The notes: a model not told the origin generated them from the sequence alone. A stretch of 64,000 bases of DNA from Breoghania sp. L-A4 (GCF_003432385.1 NZ_CP031841.1:3077579-3141578), one strand, 5' to 3'. Numbered from the stretch's first letter, positions 28,569-38,462 are shown. Made by a program: numbers and translations.

Positions 28569-29786
28569 TTAGCGGAGGGCGCCGATTGGGATCACGTTGT
28601 GCAATGTTTCGTCGGAGGTTTCAAGAAACCGGCGAATATTCCGCGCCGCCTGCCGAATCCGCTGCTCGTTCTCCACAAGCGCTATGCGGACGTAGTCGTC
28701 GCCATACTCGCCAAAGCCGATGCCGGGCGCCACGGCCACATCGGCCTTCTCCACCAGAAGCTTGGAAAACTCAAGGCTACCCAATGAGCGGAACTTTTCC
28801 GGGATCGGTGCCCAGGCGAACATGGACGCGCGCGGCGCCGGCACCTCGAAGCCAGCCTTGGCGAAGCTGTCGACCAGCACGTCGCGGCGCTTCTTGTAGA
28901 CGCCGCGGATCTCGTCGATGCAGTCTTCCGGGCCGTTCAGTGCCGCGGTGGCCGCCACCTGGATCGGCGTAAACGCGCCGTAATCAAGATAGGATTTCAC
29001 CCGCGCAAGCGCCGCGATCAGACGCTCGTTACCCACCGCAAATCCCATGCGCCAGCCGGGCATGGAAAAGGTCTTGGACAGCGAGGTGAATTCCACCGCC
29101 ACATCCATCGCGCCGGGAACTTCCAGCACGGATGGCGGCGGCGTTCCGTCAAAATAGATTTCCGAATACGCCAGGTCCGACAGCACGAAGATGTCATGCT
29201 TCTTCGCGAACGCGATCACGTCGCGATAGAAGTCCAGCTCCGCCACATAGGCCGTCGGATTCGAGGGGTAACACAGGATTACGGCGATCGGCTTGGGCAC
29301 GGAATGCACCACGGCACGTTCCAGTGCGTGGAAGAACTCCGGTCCCGGAGATGCCGGAACGTAGCGCAGCGCGCCGCCGGCCATCAGGAAGCCGAAGGCA
29401 TGGATCGGATAGCTCGGATTTGGCACCAGCACCACGTCGCCAGGCGCGGTGATCGCCTGCGCCATGTTGGCGAAACCCTCCTTGGAGCCCAGCGTGGCCA
29501 CGACCTGGGTCTCGGGATCCAGCTTCACGCCGAACCGGCGGCCATAGTAGGAGGCCTGCGCCTTGCGAAGCCCGGCGATTCCCTTGGAGGCGGAATAGCG
29601 GTGGGCGCGCGGATCGCGTGCGGTCTCCACCAGTTTGTCGACAATGTGCTGCGGCGTCGGCAGGTCCGGATTGCCCATACCGAGATCGACGATGTCGGCG
29701 CCACCGGCGCGGGCCTTGGCCTTGAGACGGTTCACCTGTTCGAACACATACGGCGGCAGCCGGCGTGTCTTGTGAAATTCGCCCAT
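28569..29786 (-). CDS. PLP-dependent class I/II aminotransferase (AlaC/DapL-like)
   Basis: A 405-residue fold-type I aminotransferase. Motifs: DIVDLGMGNPDLPTP, the conserved VLVPNPSYPIHAFGF, CYPSNPTAYVAELDFY, DLAYSEIYFDG, and the PLP lysine in TSLSKTFSMPGWRMGF. It resembles AlaC-type glutamate-pyruvate aminotransferases, often labelled LL-diaminopimelate aminotransferase in this group, so the substrate is not certain. It is the first gene of the operon with hom and glpX, which suits amino-acid synthesis. Confidence 0.88.
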   Translation of the reverse strand: MGEFHKTRRLPPYVFEQVNRLKAKARAGGADIVDLGMGNPDLPTPQHIVDKLVETARDPRAHRYSASKGIAGLRKAQASYYGRRFGVKLDPETQVVATLGSKEGFANMAQAITAPGDVVLVPNPSYPIHAFGFLMAGGALRYVPASPGPEFFHALERAVVHSVPKPIAVILCYPSNPTAYVAELDFYRDVIAFAKKHDIFVLSDLAYSEIYFDGTPPPSVLEVPGAMDVAVEFTSLSKTFSMPGWRMGFAVGNERLIAALARVKSYLDYGAFTPIQVAATAALNGPEDCIDEIRGVYKKRRDVLVDSFAKAGFEVPAPRASMFAWAPIPEKFRSLGSLEFSKLLVEKADVAVAPGIGFGEYGDDYVRIALVENEQRIRQAARNIRRFLETSDETLHNVIPIGALR

Positions 29787-29994
29787 GACGCTCTTGCCTC
29801 TTCTCTCTCAATCGATTTCGGTTGCGGCCAATCCGCGGCATGCGGCCGCGGATGCCTCTGGAAATTCAGCGGTCTCGCGGGAATCCTAGCACATTCGGGC
29901 GCCAGCGGCGCTTCGCGTGCGGATATACAGGAATTCGCTAAAGGGCGCGACTGGCAAATGCGCGCCTTGAGAGGCTGCGGGCAGACGCGGAAAT

Positions 29995-30528
29995 TCAGGT
30001 CCGCGGCTCCGCCTCGATCTTGCCGATCGCCTCTTCGCCATGCGAATTGCGCAGCTTTTTGAGGAAGTCCACCGAGGCGCTCCACAGGCCGCTCGATCGC
30101 TGTTCCGGCGCGCGCCCCGCAAGGCGGCGCAATTCGGCCTCGTCGGCTGCGACCTCCGCAGCCGTCTTCAACCTCGGCGCCGCTTCGCCGTACCTCTGGC
30201 TTGCCGGCGCGGCGACGAGCGGAGAGCCGTCCAGACGCGCCTCGCGGCGCGGCGCGTTGGCGCCCAGTGCTCCGATGGGCGTGCCGGGTGCCTGGTTCAA
30301 CCCGGCCTCATCGGCCATGGCCAACGGACCCGTATGCCCCGCGACGCCGCTTCGCGGAATGTCGGCGCGTGCAACCTGCACCTGATTTCCGTTGGAGGCC
30401 ACCGGCGGCTGCATGGCAGCGGGCGGCGCGCCGGCTGTCGCCATGCCGCCCAAAAGCGTCACGTCAGGGCCAGCAGCGCACCCGGCGAGAATTGGCAGGC
30501 AAAAAAGACAGAACACACTCAGCTTCAT
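29995..30528 (-). CDS. putative lipoprotein, unknown function
   Basis: A 177-residue predicted lipoprotein. MKLSVFCLFCLPILAGC is a signal peptide ending in a lipobox (ILAGC), so the mature protein would be anchored through the Cys at 17. The rest is Ala/Pro/Gly-rich and low in complexity, with a charged C-terminus. The start at 30528 is preferred to the ATG two codons earlier because GGTGGGG has proper spacing only for this one. It belongs to no family I recognise. It lies alone, 208 bases from the aminotransferase gene. Confidence 0.6.
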   Translation of the reverse strand: MKLSVFCLFCLPILAGCAAGPDVTLLGGMATAGAPPAAMQPPVASNGNQVQVARADIPRSGVAGHTGPLAMADEAGLNQAPGTPIGALGANAPRREARLDGSPLVAAPASQRYGEAAPRLKTAAEVAADEAELRRLAGRAPEQRSSGLWSASVDFLKKLRNSHGEEAIGKIEAEPRT

Positions 30529-31025
30529 CGGCATCCCCACCCGTACACGGGCCTTTTCGCGAACCGGATTCCCGACCGCCGATCCATACACTCAATACAA
30601 CGATCAATCACCACGTGCCGGCGGCAAATCGTCCAGATCGCACCCGCTGCGGCGGTTCTGCGCCTGCCGGCCCATCGCAAGACCCGGCAATCGCTCGCCG
30701 TCGGCCGCATTTTGCCCGCACCGGCGTCTTCGGCGCAAGTCCCAAGAAGAGCCGCGCGCGAACAGTTACGCCCATAATCGTTGACGCAACGTCGCCAAGT
30801 TTGAATTTTCCCACGGCATCAACCAAATAGTCACTAGAGGTTTGCTGCGGGATCAGCCAAAATCACAGGCATGAGGCGTCCCGGGAAGCGGTGCCGCACC
30901 ATGAGGTGGAGGGAGAAAACGGCCCGGTCGGGTACAACTTTCCAGACGCCTAATATGGTACTGTTCAGCCCAAAACAAACGCTGAATAACGATACAAAAG
31001 ACAAGGCGAAGGGAAACGCTCTTTC
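30529..31025. promoter_or_regulatory. divergent region upstream of phaC
   Basis: 497 bases between the lipoprotein gene (minus) and phaC (plus). Just before phaC, 30950-31020 is AT-richer than its surroundings and ends in GAAGGGAAACGC, the probable ribosome site. No gene or repeat is apparent. The promoters of both genes should lie here but cannot be placed exactly. Confidence 0.4.
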
Positions 31026-32651
31026 ATGACGGATCACAACGACAGTCCGTTGTTGCGCTACATCGTCGAGAATCCGGAAACTTTCGCGCACAACATCGCC
31101 CGAGTCGTCGAGGAAGGCGGCAAGGCGGTCGCGGCCTACGTGAAGCCGCGCGAGACCGGTGAGACCGATGACGAACTGGGCACGGAAATCGCCGAGGTGA
31201 TGAAGACGCTTGCGCGCGTCGGCGAGTACTGGATGAAGGATCCCCAGCGCAGCATGGACGCGCAAAGTCGCCTGCTGACGGGCTACATGGACTTGTGGAG
31301 CGGCACGCTAAAACGCATGGCCGGCGAAGAAAGCCCCGCCACCGCCGAACCGGAGCCCCGCGACCGCCGCTTCGAGGATCCAGAGTGGAGTGAGAACCAG
31401 TTCTTCAACTTCCTCAAGCAGTTCTACCTTGTCACTTCGCGCTGGGCCGAGACCATGGTCGCCGAGGCGCAGGAGGTGGACGACCACACCCGCCACAAGG
31501 CCGATTTTTACGTTCGCCAGATCGCCAACGCGGTGTCGCCATCGAATTTCATCTTCACCAATCCCGAGTTGCTGCGCGAGACGGTGAATTCCAACGCCGA
31601 AAACCTGGTGCGCGGCATGCACATGCTGGCCGAGGACATCATTCGCGGCGGGGGCGAGCTGCGCATTCGTCAGTCCGACGGCAGCGCGTTCGAGGTCGGC
31701 AAGAATCTCGCCACCACGCCGGGCAAGGTTGTCGCCGAGAACGATCTCTGCCAGATCCTTCAGTACACGCCGACCACCGACACCGTGCTCAAGCGGCCGC
31801 TGCTGATCGTGCCGCCGTGGATCAACAAGTTCTACATTCTCGACCTGACGCCGGAAAAATCCTTCATCAAGTGGGCGGTTGACCAGGGTCACACCGTGTT
31901 CGTGATCTCCTGGGTCAACCCCGACGAGCGCCAGGCGCAGAAAAGCTTCGAGCACTATATGGAGGAAGGCATCTTCTTCGCGCTCGAAACGATCCGCAAG
32001 GCGACACGGGAGACCGAGGTCAACGCCATCGGCTATTGCGTCGGCGGCACCCTGCTGTCCGTCGCACTTGCCTATATGGCGGAGAAGGGCGACGAGCGCA
32101 TCAAGTCCGCCACCCTGTTCACCACACAGGTGGATTTCACCCACGCCGGTGATCTGAAGGTATTTGTGGACGAGGAGCAGCTTGAAACCCTCGAACGCCG
32201 CATGAAGCAGAAGGGCTATCTTGACGGAACCAAGATGGCATCCGCCTTCAACATGCTGCGTTCCAACGACCTGGTCTGGCCCTATGTCGTCAACAATTAC
32301 CTCAAGGGCAAGGACCCCTTCCCCTTCGACCTGCTGTTCTGGAACTCCGACAGCTCGCGAATGCCGGCGGCCAACCATTCCTTCTACCTGCGCAACTGTT
32401 ACCTCGCCAACAGCCTGTCGAAGGGCGAAATGGAGGTCGGCGGCGTGCGGCTGGATCTCTCCAAGGTCAAGATCCCGATCTTCAACCTGGCCGCGCGCGA
32501 GGACCACATCGCCCCGCCGAAATCGGTCTTCGAGGGCTCCAAGTGTTTTGGCGGCGACGTGCACTACGTGCTGTCCGGCTCCGGCCACATTGCCGGCGTG
32601 GTCAATCCCCCGGCGCGCAACAAGTACCAGTACTGGACCGGCGGCCCGTGA
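31026..32651 (+). CDS. phaC: class I poly(3-hydroxyalkanoate) synthase (probably continues to 32830)
   Basis: Polymerises hydroxyacyl-CoA into PHA granules. The visible frame gives 541 residues with the alpha/beta-hydrolase core and catalytic triad: Cys338 in the lipase-like box GYCVGGT, Asp493 in [10 protein letters not shown] and His521 in SGSGHIAG. PhaC N-domain features precede it ([16 protein letters not shown]). The frame stops right after YQYWTGGP, but the next frame continues with [20 protein letters not shown] to a stop at 32830, exactly the expected PhaC C-terminus. One missing base in CCCG at 32645-32648 explains this, so the true gene is probably 31026-32830 (about 601 residues). 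No phaA, phaB or phasin gene adjoins it. Confidence 0.92.
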   Translation: MTDHNDSPLLRYIVENPETFAHNIARVVEEGGKAVAAYVKPRETGETDDELGTEIAEVMKTLARVGEYWMKDPQRSMDAQSRLLTGYMDLWSGTLKRMAGEESPATAEPEPRDRRFEDPEWSENQFFNFLKQFYLVTSRWAETMVAEAQEVDDHTRHKADFYVRQIANAVSPSNFIFTNPELLRETVNSNAENLVRGMHMLAEDIIRGGGELRIRQSDGSAFEVGKNLATTPGKVVAENDLCQILQYTPTTDTVLKRPLLIVPPWINKFYILDLTPEKSFIKWAVDQGHTVFVISWVNPDERQAQKSFEHYMEEGIFFALETIRKATRETEVNAIGYCVGGTLLSVALAYMAEKGDERIKSATLFTTQVDFTHAGDLKVFVDEEQLETLERRMKQKGYLDGTKMASAFNMLRSNDLVWPYVVNNYLKGKDPFPFDLLFWNSDSSRMPAANHSFYLRNCYLANSLSKGEMEVGGVRLDLSKVKIPIFNLAAREDHIAPPKSVFEGSKCFGGDVHYVLSGSGHIAGVVNPPARNKYQYWTGGP

Positions 32652-32830
32652 AGGGCGAATTCGAGGATTGGGTTGAGGCGGCCGAAGAGACACCCGGCTC
32701 CTGGTGGCAGCACTGGCACGAGTGGATCCGCAGCCTTGACGACCGCGAGGCCAAGCCCCGCAAGCCCGGCGCCCACCGCCGCAAGGAACTCGAGGACGCG
32801 CCGGGCTCCTACGTCAAGGTTCCGACGTAG

Positions 32831-33125
32831 GGGTGGGCTGCGAAATGCAGCCCCAACCTCTGATGTCATCCCTGCCGCGGCGAAGTGGAGAACCGGGGCC
32901 CGGTAATCGTCTGGGATTCCGCTCGTTTTGAGAACCCGCCGGGCCAGGAAGAAACACAGGATCGCCGCTCACGCTGCCGGTTACCGGGCCTCGCAATCCT
33001 CTCTCGGGATGACAATCCGGGAGAACCGCGTCTCTCACCCTTCCCGCAAAACCTGTGCAAATCCGGTGAAAAACCATCCGGTCATCCTGTGCAAATCCCT
33101 GTGCAGGCCCTGTGGGAACCTGCCC
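32831..33125. other. intergenic region with a long-spaced inverted repeat
   Basis: 295 bases between phaC and the agmatinase-like gene, which converge. A 10-base inverted pair, GGCCCGGTAA (32897-32906) and TTACCGGGCC (32981-32990), is separated by 74 bases and looks like a dispersed intergenic mosaic repeat. No gene and no clear T-run terminator is seen. Confidence 0.4.
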
Positions 33126-34088
33126 TCATCGCCGCTTTGCAAGCAGTCCCAGATAGTGCTGCGCCACCGTCGCGCCTGCAATCGAGGTGATGTCCGCATG
33201 GTCGTAGGCGGGCGCCACCTCGACCACGTCGCCGCCGACGAAGTTTATCTCCCCCAGCCCGTGCAGCACCATCAGCGCCTCGCGCGACGAAAGCCCGCCC
33301 GCCACCGGCGTGCCGGTACCCGGGGCGAAGGCCGGATCCAGGCAGTCGATATCGAAGGTCATGTAGGCGGTGGCGGCACCCACGCGTTCGCGAATCCGGC
33401 CGATCACGCCGTCCACACCCAGCCGCTGCACCTCCTCACCATAGACGATCTCAATGCCGCAATCCTCAGGCGCATGGGTACGGATACCGATCTGGATCGA
33501 GCGGTCGGCATCGATCAGCCCCTCACGCACGGCACGGCCCACGAAGGTGCCATGGTCGATGCGGTCGCCCTGATCGTCCCAGGTATCCTGATGCGCGTCG
33601 AACTGCACCAGCGCCATCGGACCGTGCCGCGCCGCATGGGCCTTGAGCAGCGGATAGGTGACGAAATGATCGCCGCCGATGGAAAACAGATGCACGCCCG
33701 CATCCAGGATCACCCGCGCCTGCGCCTCGATGCAGGCCGGCACGTCGGCGTTGCGGCCGTAGTCGAAGGCGCAATCGCCATAGTCGATGACCGTCATGCC
33801 CTCGAACGGATCCTGATGGAACGGATACTGCGGGTCGCCGCAGAAGATCGCCGAGGCGCGGCGCACACCCTGCGGCCCGAACCGCGCACCCGGGCGATTG
33901 GAGACAGACGCGTCAAACGGAATGCCCCATACAGCCGCATCCACGCCCTGCAGGTCTCGCGAATAGCGCCGCCGCATGAACGACAGCACGCCGCCGTAGG
34001 CCGGCTCATGTGATCCGCCAAGAAGGCTCTCACCGAACACCGCGTTGTCCATCGGCACAGGCCGCAACGGATCGTCTGAATGGCTCAC
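33126..34088 (-). CDS. agmatinase / arginase-family ureohydrolase
   Basis: A 320-residue dimanganese ureohydrolase that would release urea from agmatine or a related guanidino compound. Metal-binding motifs are LFSIGGDHFVTYP, VQFDAHQDTWDD and FDIDCLDPAFAPGTGTP. DAHQDT has Gln where many family members have Ser or Ala. The GTG at 34088 is preferred because GGGGAG lies about 6 bases upstream; another GTG 33 bases earlier is possible. It is most like agmatinases (SpeB), which make putrescine, but guanidinobutyrase-type specificity cannot be excluded. It is transcribed toward phaC. Confidence 0.85.
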   Translation of the reverse strand: MSHSDDPLRPVPMDNAVFGESLLGGSHEPAYGGVLSFMRRRYSRDLQGVDAAVWGIPFDASVSNRPGARFGPQGVRRASAIFCGDPQYPFHQDPFEGMTVIDYGDCAFDYGRNADVPACIEAQARVILDAGVHLFSIGGDHFVTYPLLKAHAARHGPMALVQFDAHQDTWDDQGDRIDHGTFVGRAVREGLIDADRSIQIGIRTHAPEDCGIEIVYGEEVQRLGVDGVIGRIRERVGAATAYMTFDIDCLDPAFAPGTGTPVAGGLSSREALMVLHGLGEINFVGGDVVEVAPAYDHADITSIAGATVAQHYLGLLAKRR

Positions 34089-34227
34089 GAAAATCTCCCC
34101 GCGTGTCGAAATTGGCCGCACTCCATTAGACCCGATCTGGCGGCCGGATCAACCGCTCGCCGCTCCGCCGGGGCTGGCCAATACAGGACCATCGGTGCAT
34201 GCTGGACCATTGTGATACGCTGGGGCA

Positions 34228-34944
34228 ATGGTGAACACGCATTTTCGCTCCGTTGTTGTTGCCGCGGCACTGATCTGCGCCGGCGTGGGTGCGGAACCGG
34301 CCTTGGCCGGGGTCACCCATGCGACCAAAACCGTCTACCATCCCGTGCGTGGCCGCGATGCCGTCGCCATGCTCGCGTATCTGTTCCGCAACCCGGTCGA
34401 CGGCGAAGAAGCGCGGCTGGCGTCGCTGCTGTCGCAAATGCGGATCACCGCGCTGGACGTCGCCGCCGGCACAAAGCCGGGACAGCCGGCGAACGCCGCG
34501 GGCTGCCACATCAGCGCCTTCGGGATGAAGGCGCGTTTCACCATCACTCTGCCCAAAGCGGTGGATGAAAGGCGCCTCGACCGCAAGACCCGCAAGGCCT
34601 GGCGGGCCTTCGTGGTGACCGCGCGCAAGCACGAGCAGACGCATCTGGCGATCAATCTCGAGCTCTACCGCACGATCGATCGCGAGATCCGAAAACTCTC
34701 CACCACCGGCTCTTGCCGGAGGCTGGGCGCGCGTTTCGACCCGATCATCGATCGCGCCATCAAGCGCGCCTTCGCCAAGCATACCGCGCTGGACAGGCGC
34801 GACACCCGCCGCGCTCCGACATTGCCGATTTTCCGGCTGGCGGGGCTCAGCAGCAGCGACATCAAGGCTTTCCACGCCGATTCCGTTCAAATGGGTCATT
34901 CGGTGTCGGCGCTCTTGCTGCGACGGGAGTTTCGCAACCGCTGA
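34228..34944 (+). CDS. DUF922 secreted putative zinc protease, paralogue 1
   Basis: A 238-residue protein with a signal peptide (HFRSVVVAAALICAGVG, cleavage near ALAGVT). It has the DUF922 pattern: YHPVRGRDAVAMLAYLF, AAGCHISAFGMKARFTITLP, and RKHEQTHLAINLELYRTID, whose HEQTH is a HExxH zinc-protease signature. Proteolysis has not been shown for the family to my knowledge. A paralogue follows 370 bases downstream on the same strand, with a MITE between them. Confidence 0.75.
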   Translation: MVNTHFRSVVVAAALICAGVGAEPALAGVTHATKTVYHPVRGRDAVAMLAYLFRNPVDGEEARLASLLSQMRITALDVAAGTKPGQPANAAGCHISAFGMKARFTITLPKAVDERRLDRKTRKAWRAFVVTARKHEQTHLAINLELYRTIDREIRKLSTTGSCRRLGARFDPIIDRAIKRAFAKHTALDRRDTRRAPTLPIFRLAGLSSSDIKAFHADSVQMGHSVSALLLRREFRNR

Positions 34945-35030
34945 TCGGGGTCTCCCGCCTGTCCGCAAGACGCACAGTGCTCGACCCGTCCGCGTGACGG
35001 CCCGCATGAATTGATCGGCATATTCGCCTA

Positions 35031-35298
35031 GAGCGTTTCCTTGTCAAATGGACCCATTCTGCGGAGATGAATTTTGTCGAGGATCAAGAGGATTGGCGAC
35101 GGGCATATCGCGGATATGGCCGAGACGGGCCTCGCCGATAATCGGGAAAATTCATCCCGCCCAAAGGGTTGGTCCAAACCGGCCGTCCGCCGCGTCAACG
35201 GCCTCCGCCGTAGCATGGGCTACGCCGTTCGCCCGTTTCCTCGCGGATCGAACCGGTTTGGACCAACAGAATTGATTCCATTTAACAAGGAAACGCTC
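35031..35298. repeat. MITE-like element, copy 2
   Basis: A 268-base element flanked by TA (35029-35030 and 35299-35300), nearly identical to the copy at 10238-10506. Its left terminal repeat reads GAGCGTTTCCTTGTCAAATG, one base different from copy 1, and the right repeat is the same. It sits between two DUF922 paralogues, its right end only 17 bases before the second gene's ATG, so it has replaced or separated that gene's upstream region. Confidence 0.85.
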
Positions 35299-35315
35299 TA
35301 GCGAGAGGCCCGGCA

Positions 35316-36068
35316 ATGGCGTGCAGACAGCATCTCTTGAAAAATTCGCTCGCCGTGCTGGTGGCCCTTGTCGTGTTTCCCGTCAACACAAGACCGCCGG
35401 CTTTCGCCGATATCAGCAGCCGCACCGTCCAGCGCGACTACCGCGTGCGCGGCCGCGACGCCCCGGCGCTGGTGAACTACATGCACCGGCGCCCCTTTGC
35501 CGGCGACAACGGCCCCGCGATGGCCAACATCCGCCCCCGCTACGATCTGCGAATCCTCACGAAACCCGGAACGCGGCGGCGGGGAGACGCGGCCGCCTGC
35601 CACATCCATCGCCTGACGTTGTCCATCCGCTTCACCATGACCCTGCCCCATGCCGTGCACGAACGACAGTTTGACAACCACACCCGGCGTGCCTGGCAAG
35701 GATTCAAGCGGTTCGCCCGCCGCCACGAGGAAGTCCATCGACGGATCTATCTCTCATGCGCGCAGCGCTTCCTGCACGAGGCCGGCCGCATGTCGTCGCC
35801 ACACCGCTGTTCGCGACTGCGGCGGGACGTGCAACGTCTCCTGCGCGAAAGCGACCGCGCCTGCAACCGCCAGCACGACGCCTTCGACCGGCGAGACTTT
35901 CCCCGCGTAAAGCACATGTCGCTGTTCAGGCTCGCGCGGCAGGGCGCACCCGCGCGATCCGGCCGCCGCAGCACCGTCACGCGCGCCGCCGCCCGCGTTC
36001 CTGTCACATCGGCAACCGGACGGACATGGTTCGGCAACACCCTCATCCGGCGCGGGCGCGACCGCTAG
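35316..36068 (+). CDS. DUF922 secreted putative zinc protease, paralogue 2
   Basis: A 250-residue protein related to the gene at 34228. Signal peptide NSLAVLVALVVFPVN, then YRVRGRDAPALVNYM, AAACHIHRLTLSIRFTMTLP and RRHEEVHRRIYLSCAQRFL, in which HEEVH is the HExxH motif. It has an Arg-rich, low-complexity C-terminal tail of about 50 residues that paralogue 1 lacks. Its GAGAGG ribosome site directly follows the right end of a MITE, so any original promoter or coupling to paralogue 1 is broken, unless the MITE end supplies transcription. Confidence 0.7.
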   Translation: MACRQHLLKNSLAVLVALVVFPVNTRPPAFADISSRTVQRDYRVRGRDAPALVNYMHRRPFAGDNGPAMANIRPRYDLRILTKPGTRRRGDAAACHIHRLTLSIRFTMTLPHAVHERQFDNHTRRAWQGFKRFARRHEEVHRRIYLSCAQRFLHEAGRMSSPHRCSRLRRDVQRLLRESDRACNRQHDAFDRRDFPRVKHMSLFRLARQGAPARSGRRSTVTRAAARVPVTSATGRTWFGNTLIRRGRDR

Positions 36069-36116
36069 ACGCCTCGTGCGGGCCGAAGCGGCGCGCGGCA
36101 AACACACCTGAAATAC

Positions 36117-36150
36117 AAAAAACCCGCCGGTGCGAGCCGGCGGGTTTTGG
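36117..36150 (-). terminator. Rho-independent terminator of rplM-rpsI
   Basis: On the minus strand the sequence CCCGCCGG-CTCGCA-CCGGCGGG is followed by TTTTTT, a stem of 8 GC pairs with a T-run, about 25 bases after the rpsI stop. The plus strand also has a TTTT after the stem, so it may stop transcription from the DUF922 side as well. Confidence 0.85.
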
Positions 36151-36174
36151 ATTGTTGCAGTCCGGTGCAGCGGA

Positions 36175-36666
36175 TTAGCGCTTGGAGAACTGGAAGCTCT
36201 TGCGGGCCTTGGCCCGGCCGTACTTCTTGCGCTCGACGACACGGCTGTCGCGGGTGAGGAAACCGCCCTTCTTCAGCACGCCGCGCAGGCCCGGCTCGTA
36301 ATGCGTCAGGGCCTTGGAGATGCCGTGACGGATGGCGCCGGCCTGGCCCGACAGGCCACCGCCGGAGACGGTCGCGACGATGTCGAACTGGCCGTCGCGG
36401 TCAGCAGCGACGATCGGCTGGCGCACGATCATCCGAAGAACCGGGCGACCGAAGTAGGTGCCGAAGTCCTTCTTGTTGATGGTGATCTTGCCGGTGCCCG
36501 GCTTGATCCAGACGCGCGCGATGGCGTCCTTGCGCTTGCCGGTGGCATAGGCACGGCCCTGTGCGTCGATCTTCTTTTCGTAGACGATCGCAGGGGTGGT
36601 CTCTTCGGTCGCGACGCCGCCAAGCGCCTCGCCCAGGTCCTCGAGGGATTGCAGCTCTTCAGCCAT
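36175..36666 (-). CDS. rpsI: 30S ribosomal protein S9
   Basis: A 163-residue ribosomal protein with the acidic N-terminal extension usual in alphaproteobacteria. The conserved core begins at [18 protein letters not shown]. The C-terminus has [20 protein letters not shown] and the terminal SKR that reaches the P-site tRNA. It follows rplM by 2 bases in the standard S9-L13 operon. Confidence 0.97.
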   Translation of the reverse strand: MAEELQSLEDLGEALGGVATEETTPAIVYEKKIDAQGRAYATGKRKDAIARVWIKPGTGKITINKKDFGTYFGRPVLRMIVRQPIVAADRDGQFDIVATVSGGGLSGQAGAIRHGISKALTHYEPGLRGVLKKGGFLTRDSRVVERKKYGRAKARKSFQFSKR

Positions 36667-36668
36667 GC

Positions 36669-37133
36669 TCAGCCCTTCCTGGTGTTCTTGGCGTTGAAGC
36701 TCGCGACATCGACCGTTTCCGGCTGCTGGGCTTCATGCGGATGTTCGGAACCGGCATAGATCCGGAGGTTCTTCAGCTGGGCATTGGTCAGCGGACCGCC
36801 CGGCATCATGCGCTGCACGGCCTTTTCAAGCACGCGCTCGGGGAACTTGCCCTCCATGATCGCGCGCGCCGTGCGCTCCTTGATGCCGCCGGGAAACCCG
36901 GTGTGCCAGTAGTACTTCTTGTTCTCATACTTGTTGCCGGTCAGGACGACCTTGTCGGCATTGATCACGACGATGTTGTCGCCGCAATCGATATGAGGGG
37001 TGAAAGTCGGCTTGTGCTTGCCGCGCAGCCGCATGGCGATCAGCGAGGCAAGGCGACCGACGACGAGCCCTTGGGCATCAATCAGCAGCCACTTCTTCTC
37101 GACTTCCGCCGTCTTGGCAGAATAGGTTTTCAT
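36669..37133 (-). CDS. rplM: 50S ribosomal protein L13
   Basis: A 154-residue ribosomal protein. Family motifs are [49 protein letters not shown] and [19 protein letters not shown]. The start MKTYSAKT at 37133 is the conserved N-terminus; an upstream in-frame ATG would add 19 residues unlike the family. First gene of the rplM-rpsI operon. Confidence 0.97.
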   Translation of the reverse strand: MKTYSAKTAEVEKKWLLIDAQGLVVGRLASLIAMRLRGKHKPTFTPHIDCGDNIVVINADKVVLTGNKYENKKYYWHTGFPGGIKERTARAIMEGKFPERVLEKAVQRMMPGGPLTNAQLKNLRIYAGSEHPHEAQQPETVDVASFNAKNTRKG

Positions 37134-37359
37134 AGTGTCGTTCCATAGTTGAACGTGAAACGAGCGGCCAAGCCGGAAAGCGCAGGACAAGCCCCACGCA
37201 TTCGAGAATGCCTGACCGGGTCGGGAGTGGTGATACAGAGAGCCTAATTCACCGTCAAGAGAAATGTTTTTAAAAACATAAGCAAAAACAATAGCTTGAA
37301 ATTATGGTATTATATTACCACACACTTTGGGTGTTTTTGCCTCCCAAATCGAAATCCGC

Positions 37360-37944
37360 TCAGGACCCGCCGCACGGAAAACCGAACCCCCTACCCATCG
37401 GACGAAATCCACGCCTTCCCGAAACCGGGTCCGGGACCGGCCTCTCATCCAGACAATTCTCAAGTCCGCGCGAGAACCCATTCGATGGTCGCGGACATCT
37501 GGTCGGGGGAATCTCGTCCTGCAGGGTTCCGATCAGGTCGGACAGGCGGACGGCGGCAAGCCGCTCGCGCCATGCCTGATCCGCCGCCCACATGACGCGG
37601 GCGATTGCGCAGGGTCGCGGCTCGGCCCTGCCGCGGGCGCGGCACGGGTTGTTCTTGCGGATCTCTGTGCAAACAAACGTCGAGGACTTTCCCTCAACCG
37701 CCTCCACAATATCAAGGAACGTGATCTCATCCGCGGGTCTCGCCAGCCGATAGCCGCCGGACGACCCCAGAGTGCTCTCCACGAGCCCCGCCTGGGACAC
37801 GCCCTGCAGGGCTTTGGACAAATACTCCTTGGGCACACCATGGAGCTCCGCCAGGGCCTTTGTCGCCAGGTAGCGGCCCGCCGGAAGGCCGGCCAGAATC
37901 GCGCAGCAGTGCAGCGCCCATTCCACCTGACTTTTCAGTTGCAT
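37360..37944 (-). CDS. Rrf2 family transcriptional regulator (C-terminus probably frameshifted)
   Basis: The Rrf2 winged helix is clear: KSQVEWALHCCAILAG, KALAELHGVPKEYLSKAL, and the wing GSSGGYRLARPADEITFLDI. Three Cys in CTEIRKNNPC and RPCAIARV could hold an iron-sulphur cluster. The last 45 residues of this frame are low-complexity. One extra base in the G5 run at 37505-37509 would instead give EIPPDQMSATIEWVLART and a stop at 37460, a normal Rrf2 length of about 162. The start codon overlaps the stop of the AhpD-like gene (TGATG), so the two are translationally coupled. It probably represses its own operon from paired palindromes upstream. Confidence 0.82.
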   Translation of the reverse strand: MQLKSQVEWALHCCAILAGLPAGRYLATKALAELHGVPKEYLSKALQGVSQAGLVESTLGSSGGYRLARPADEITFLDIVEAVEGKSSTFVCTEIRKNNPCRARGRAEPRPCAIARVMWAADQAWRERLAAVRLSDLIGTLQDEIPPTRCPRPSNGFSRGLENCLDERPVPDPVSGRRGFRPMGRGFGFPCGGS

Positions 37945-38462
37945 CAGCTCATGCCCGCCTTTGTCAGCCCCAACATCGCATCAGCAGAGCCTGGAACGCT
38001 TTGAAAGGCGATACTGATACGATTCCATCCATTGATCGCCATCACCGAAAAGGTCAGATCCGACAATTCCTTCTCACCGAGGTTCGCCCTGACGTGCTCA
38101 TAAACCCTGTCTGAGACACCATGCACCGGCAGTCGGGTCAAAACCTCGGTCCACTCCAGTGCCGCGCGCTCACGCGCATCGAACAGCGGTGACTCCCGCC
38201 ACACCGCCACGTGGTGAAGGCGCAGTTCACGCTCACCATGAATCCGCGCCTGCTTCACGTGCATATCGACGCAGAAGCCGCAGCCGTTCATCTGAGAGGC
38301 GCGCAGGTATACCAGTTCACGCAGGTTCGCATCGATCGAGCTGTCCTTGAGCGCCATGCTGAAGGCGAGGAATTTTTCCGCGATGGCACCCGACAGCGCA
38401 TTGTAATCGGCACGTGCGGAAGCATTCGTTTTGGCCCGTTCGGAGATGGCATGTGCGGACAT
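37944..38462 (-). CDS. AhpD-like carboxymuconolactone decarboxylase family protein
   Basis: A 172-residue alkylhydroperoxidase-like protein. The redox motif appears as NGCGFCVDMHVKQAR (CxxC plus His three residues on), followed by the family helix RERAALEWTEVLT. Such proteins reduce peroxides or related electrophiles, although many are uncharacterised. The ATG at 38462 follows AAAGGAAACG. It is the first gene of an operon with the coupled Rrf2 regulator, behind two GGATAT palindromes. This suggests induction by oxidative or nitrosative signals sensed through Rrf2. Confidence 0.88.
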   Translation of the reverse strand: MSAHAISERAKTNASARADYNALSGAIAEKFLAFSMALKDSSIDANLRELVYLRASQMNGCGFCVDMHVKQARIHGERELRLHHVAVWRESPLFDARERAALEWTEVLTRLPVHGVSDRVYEHVRANLGEKELSDLTFSVMAINGWNRISIAFQSVPGSADAMLGLTKAGMS

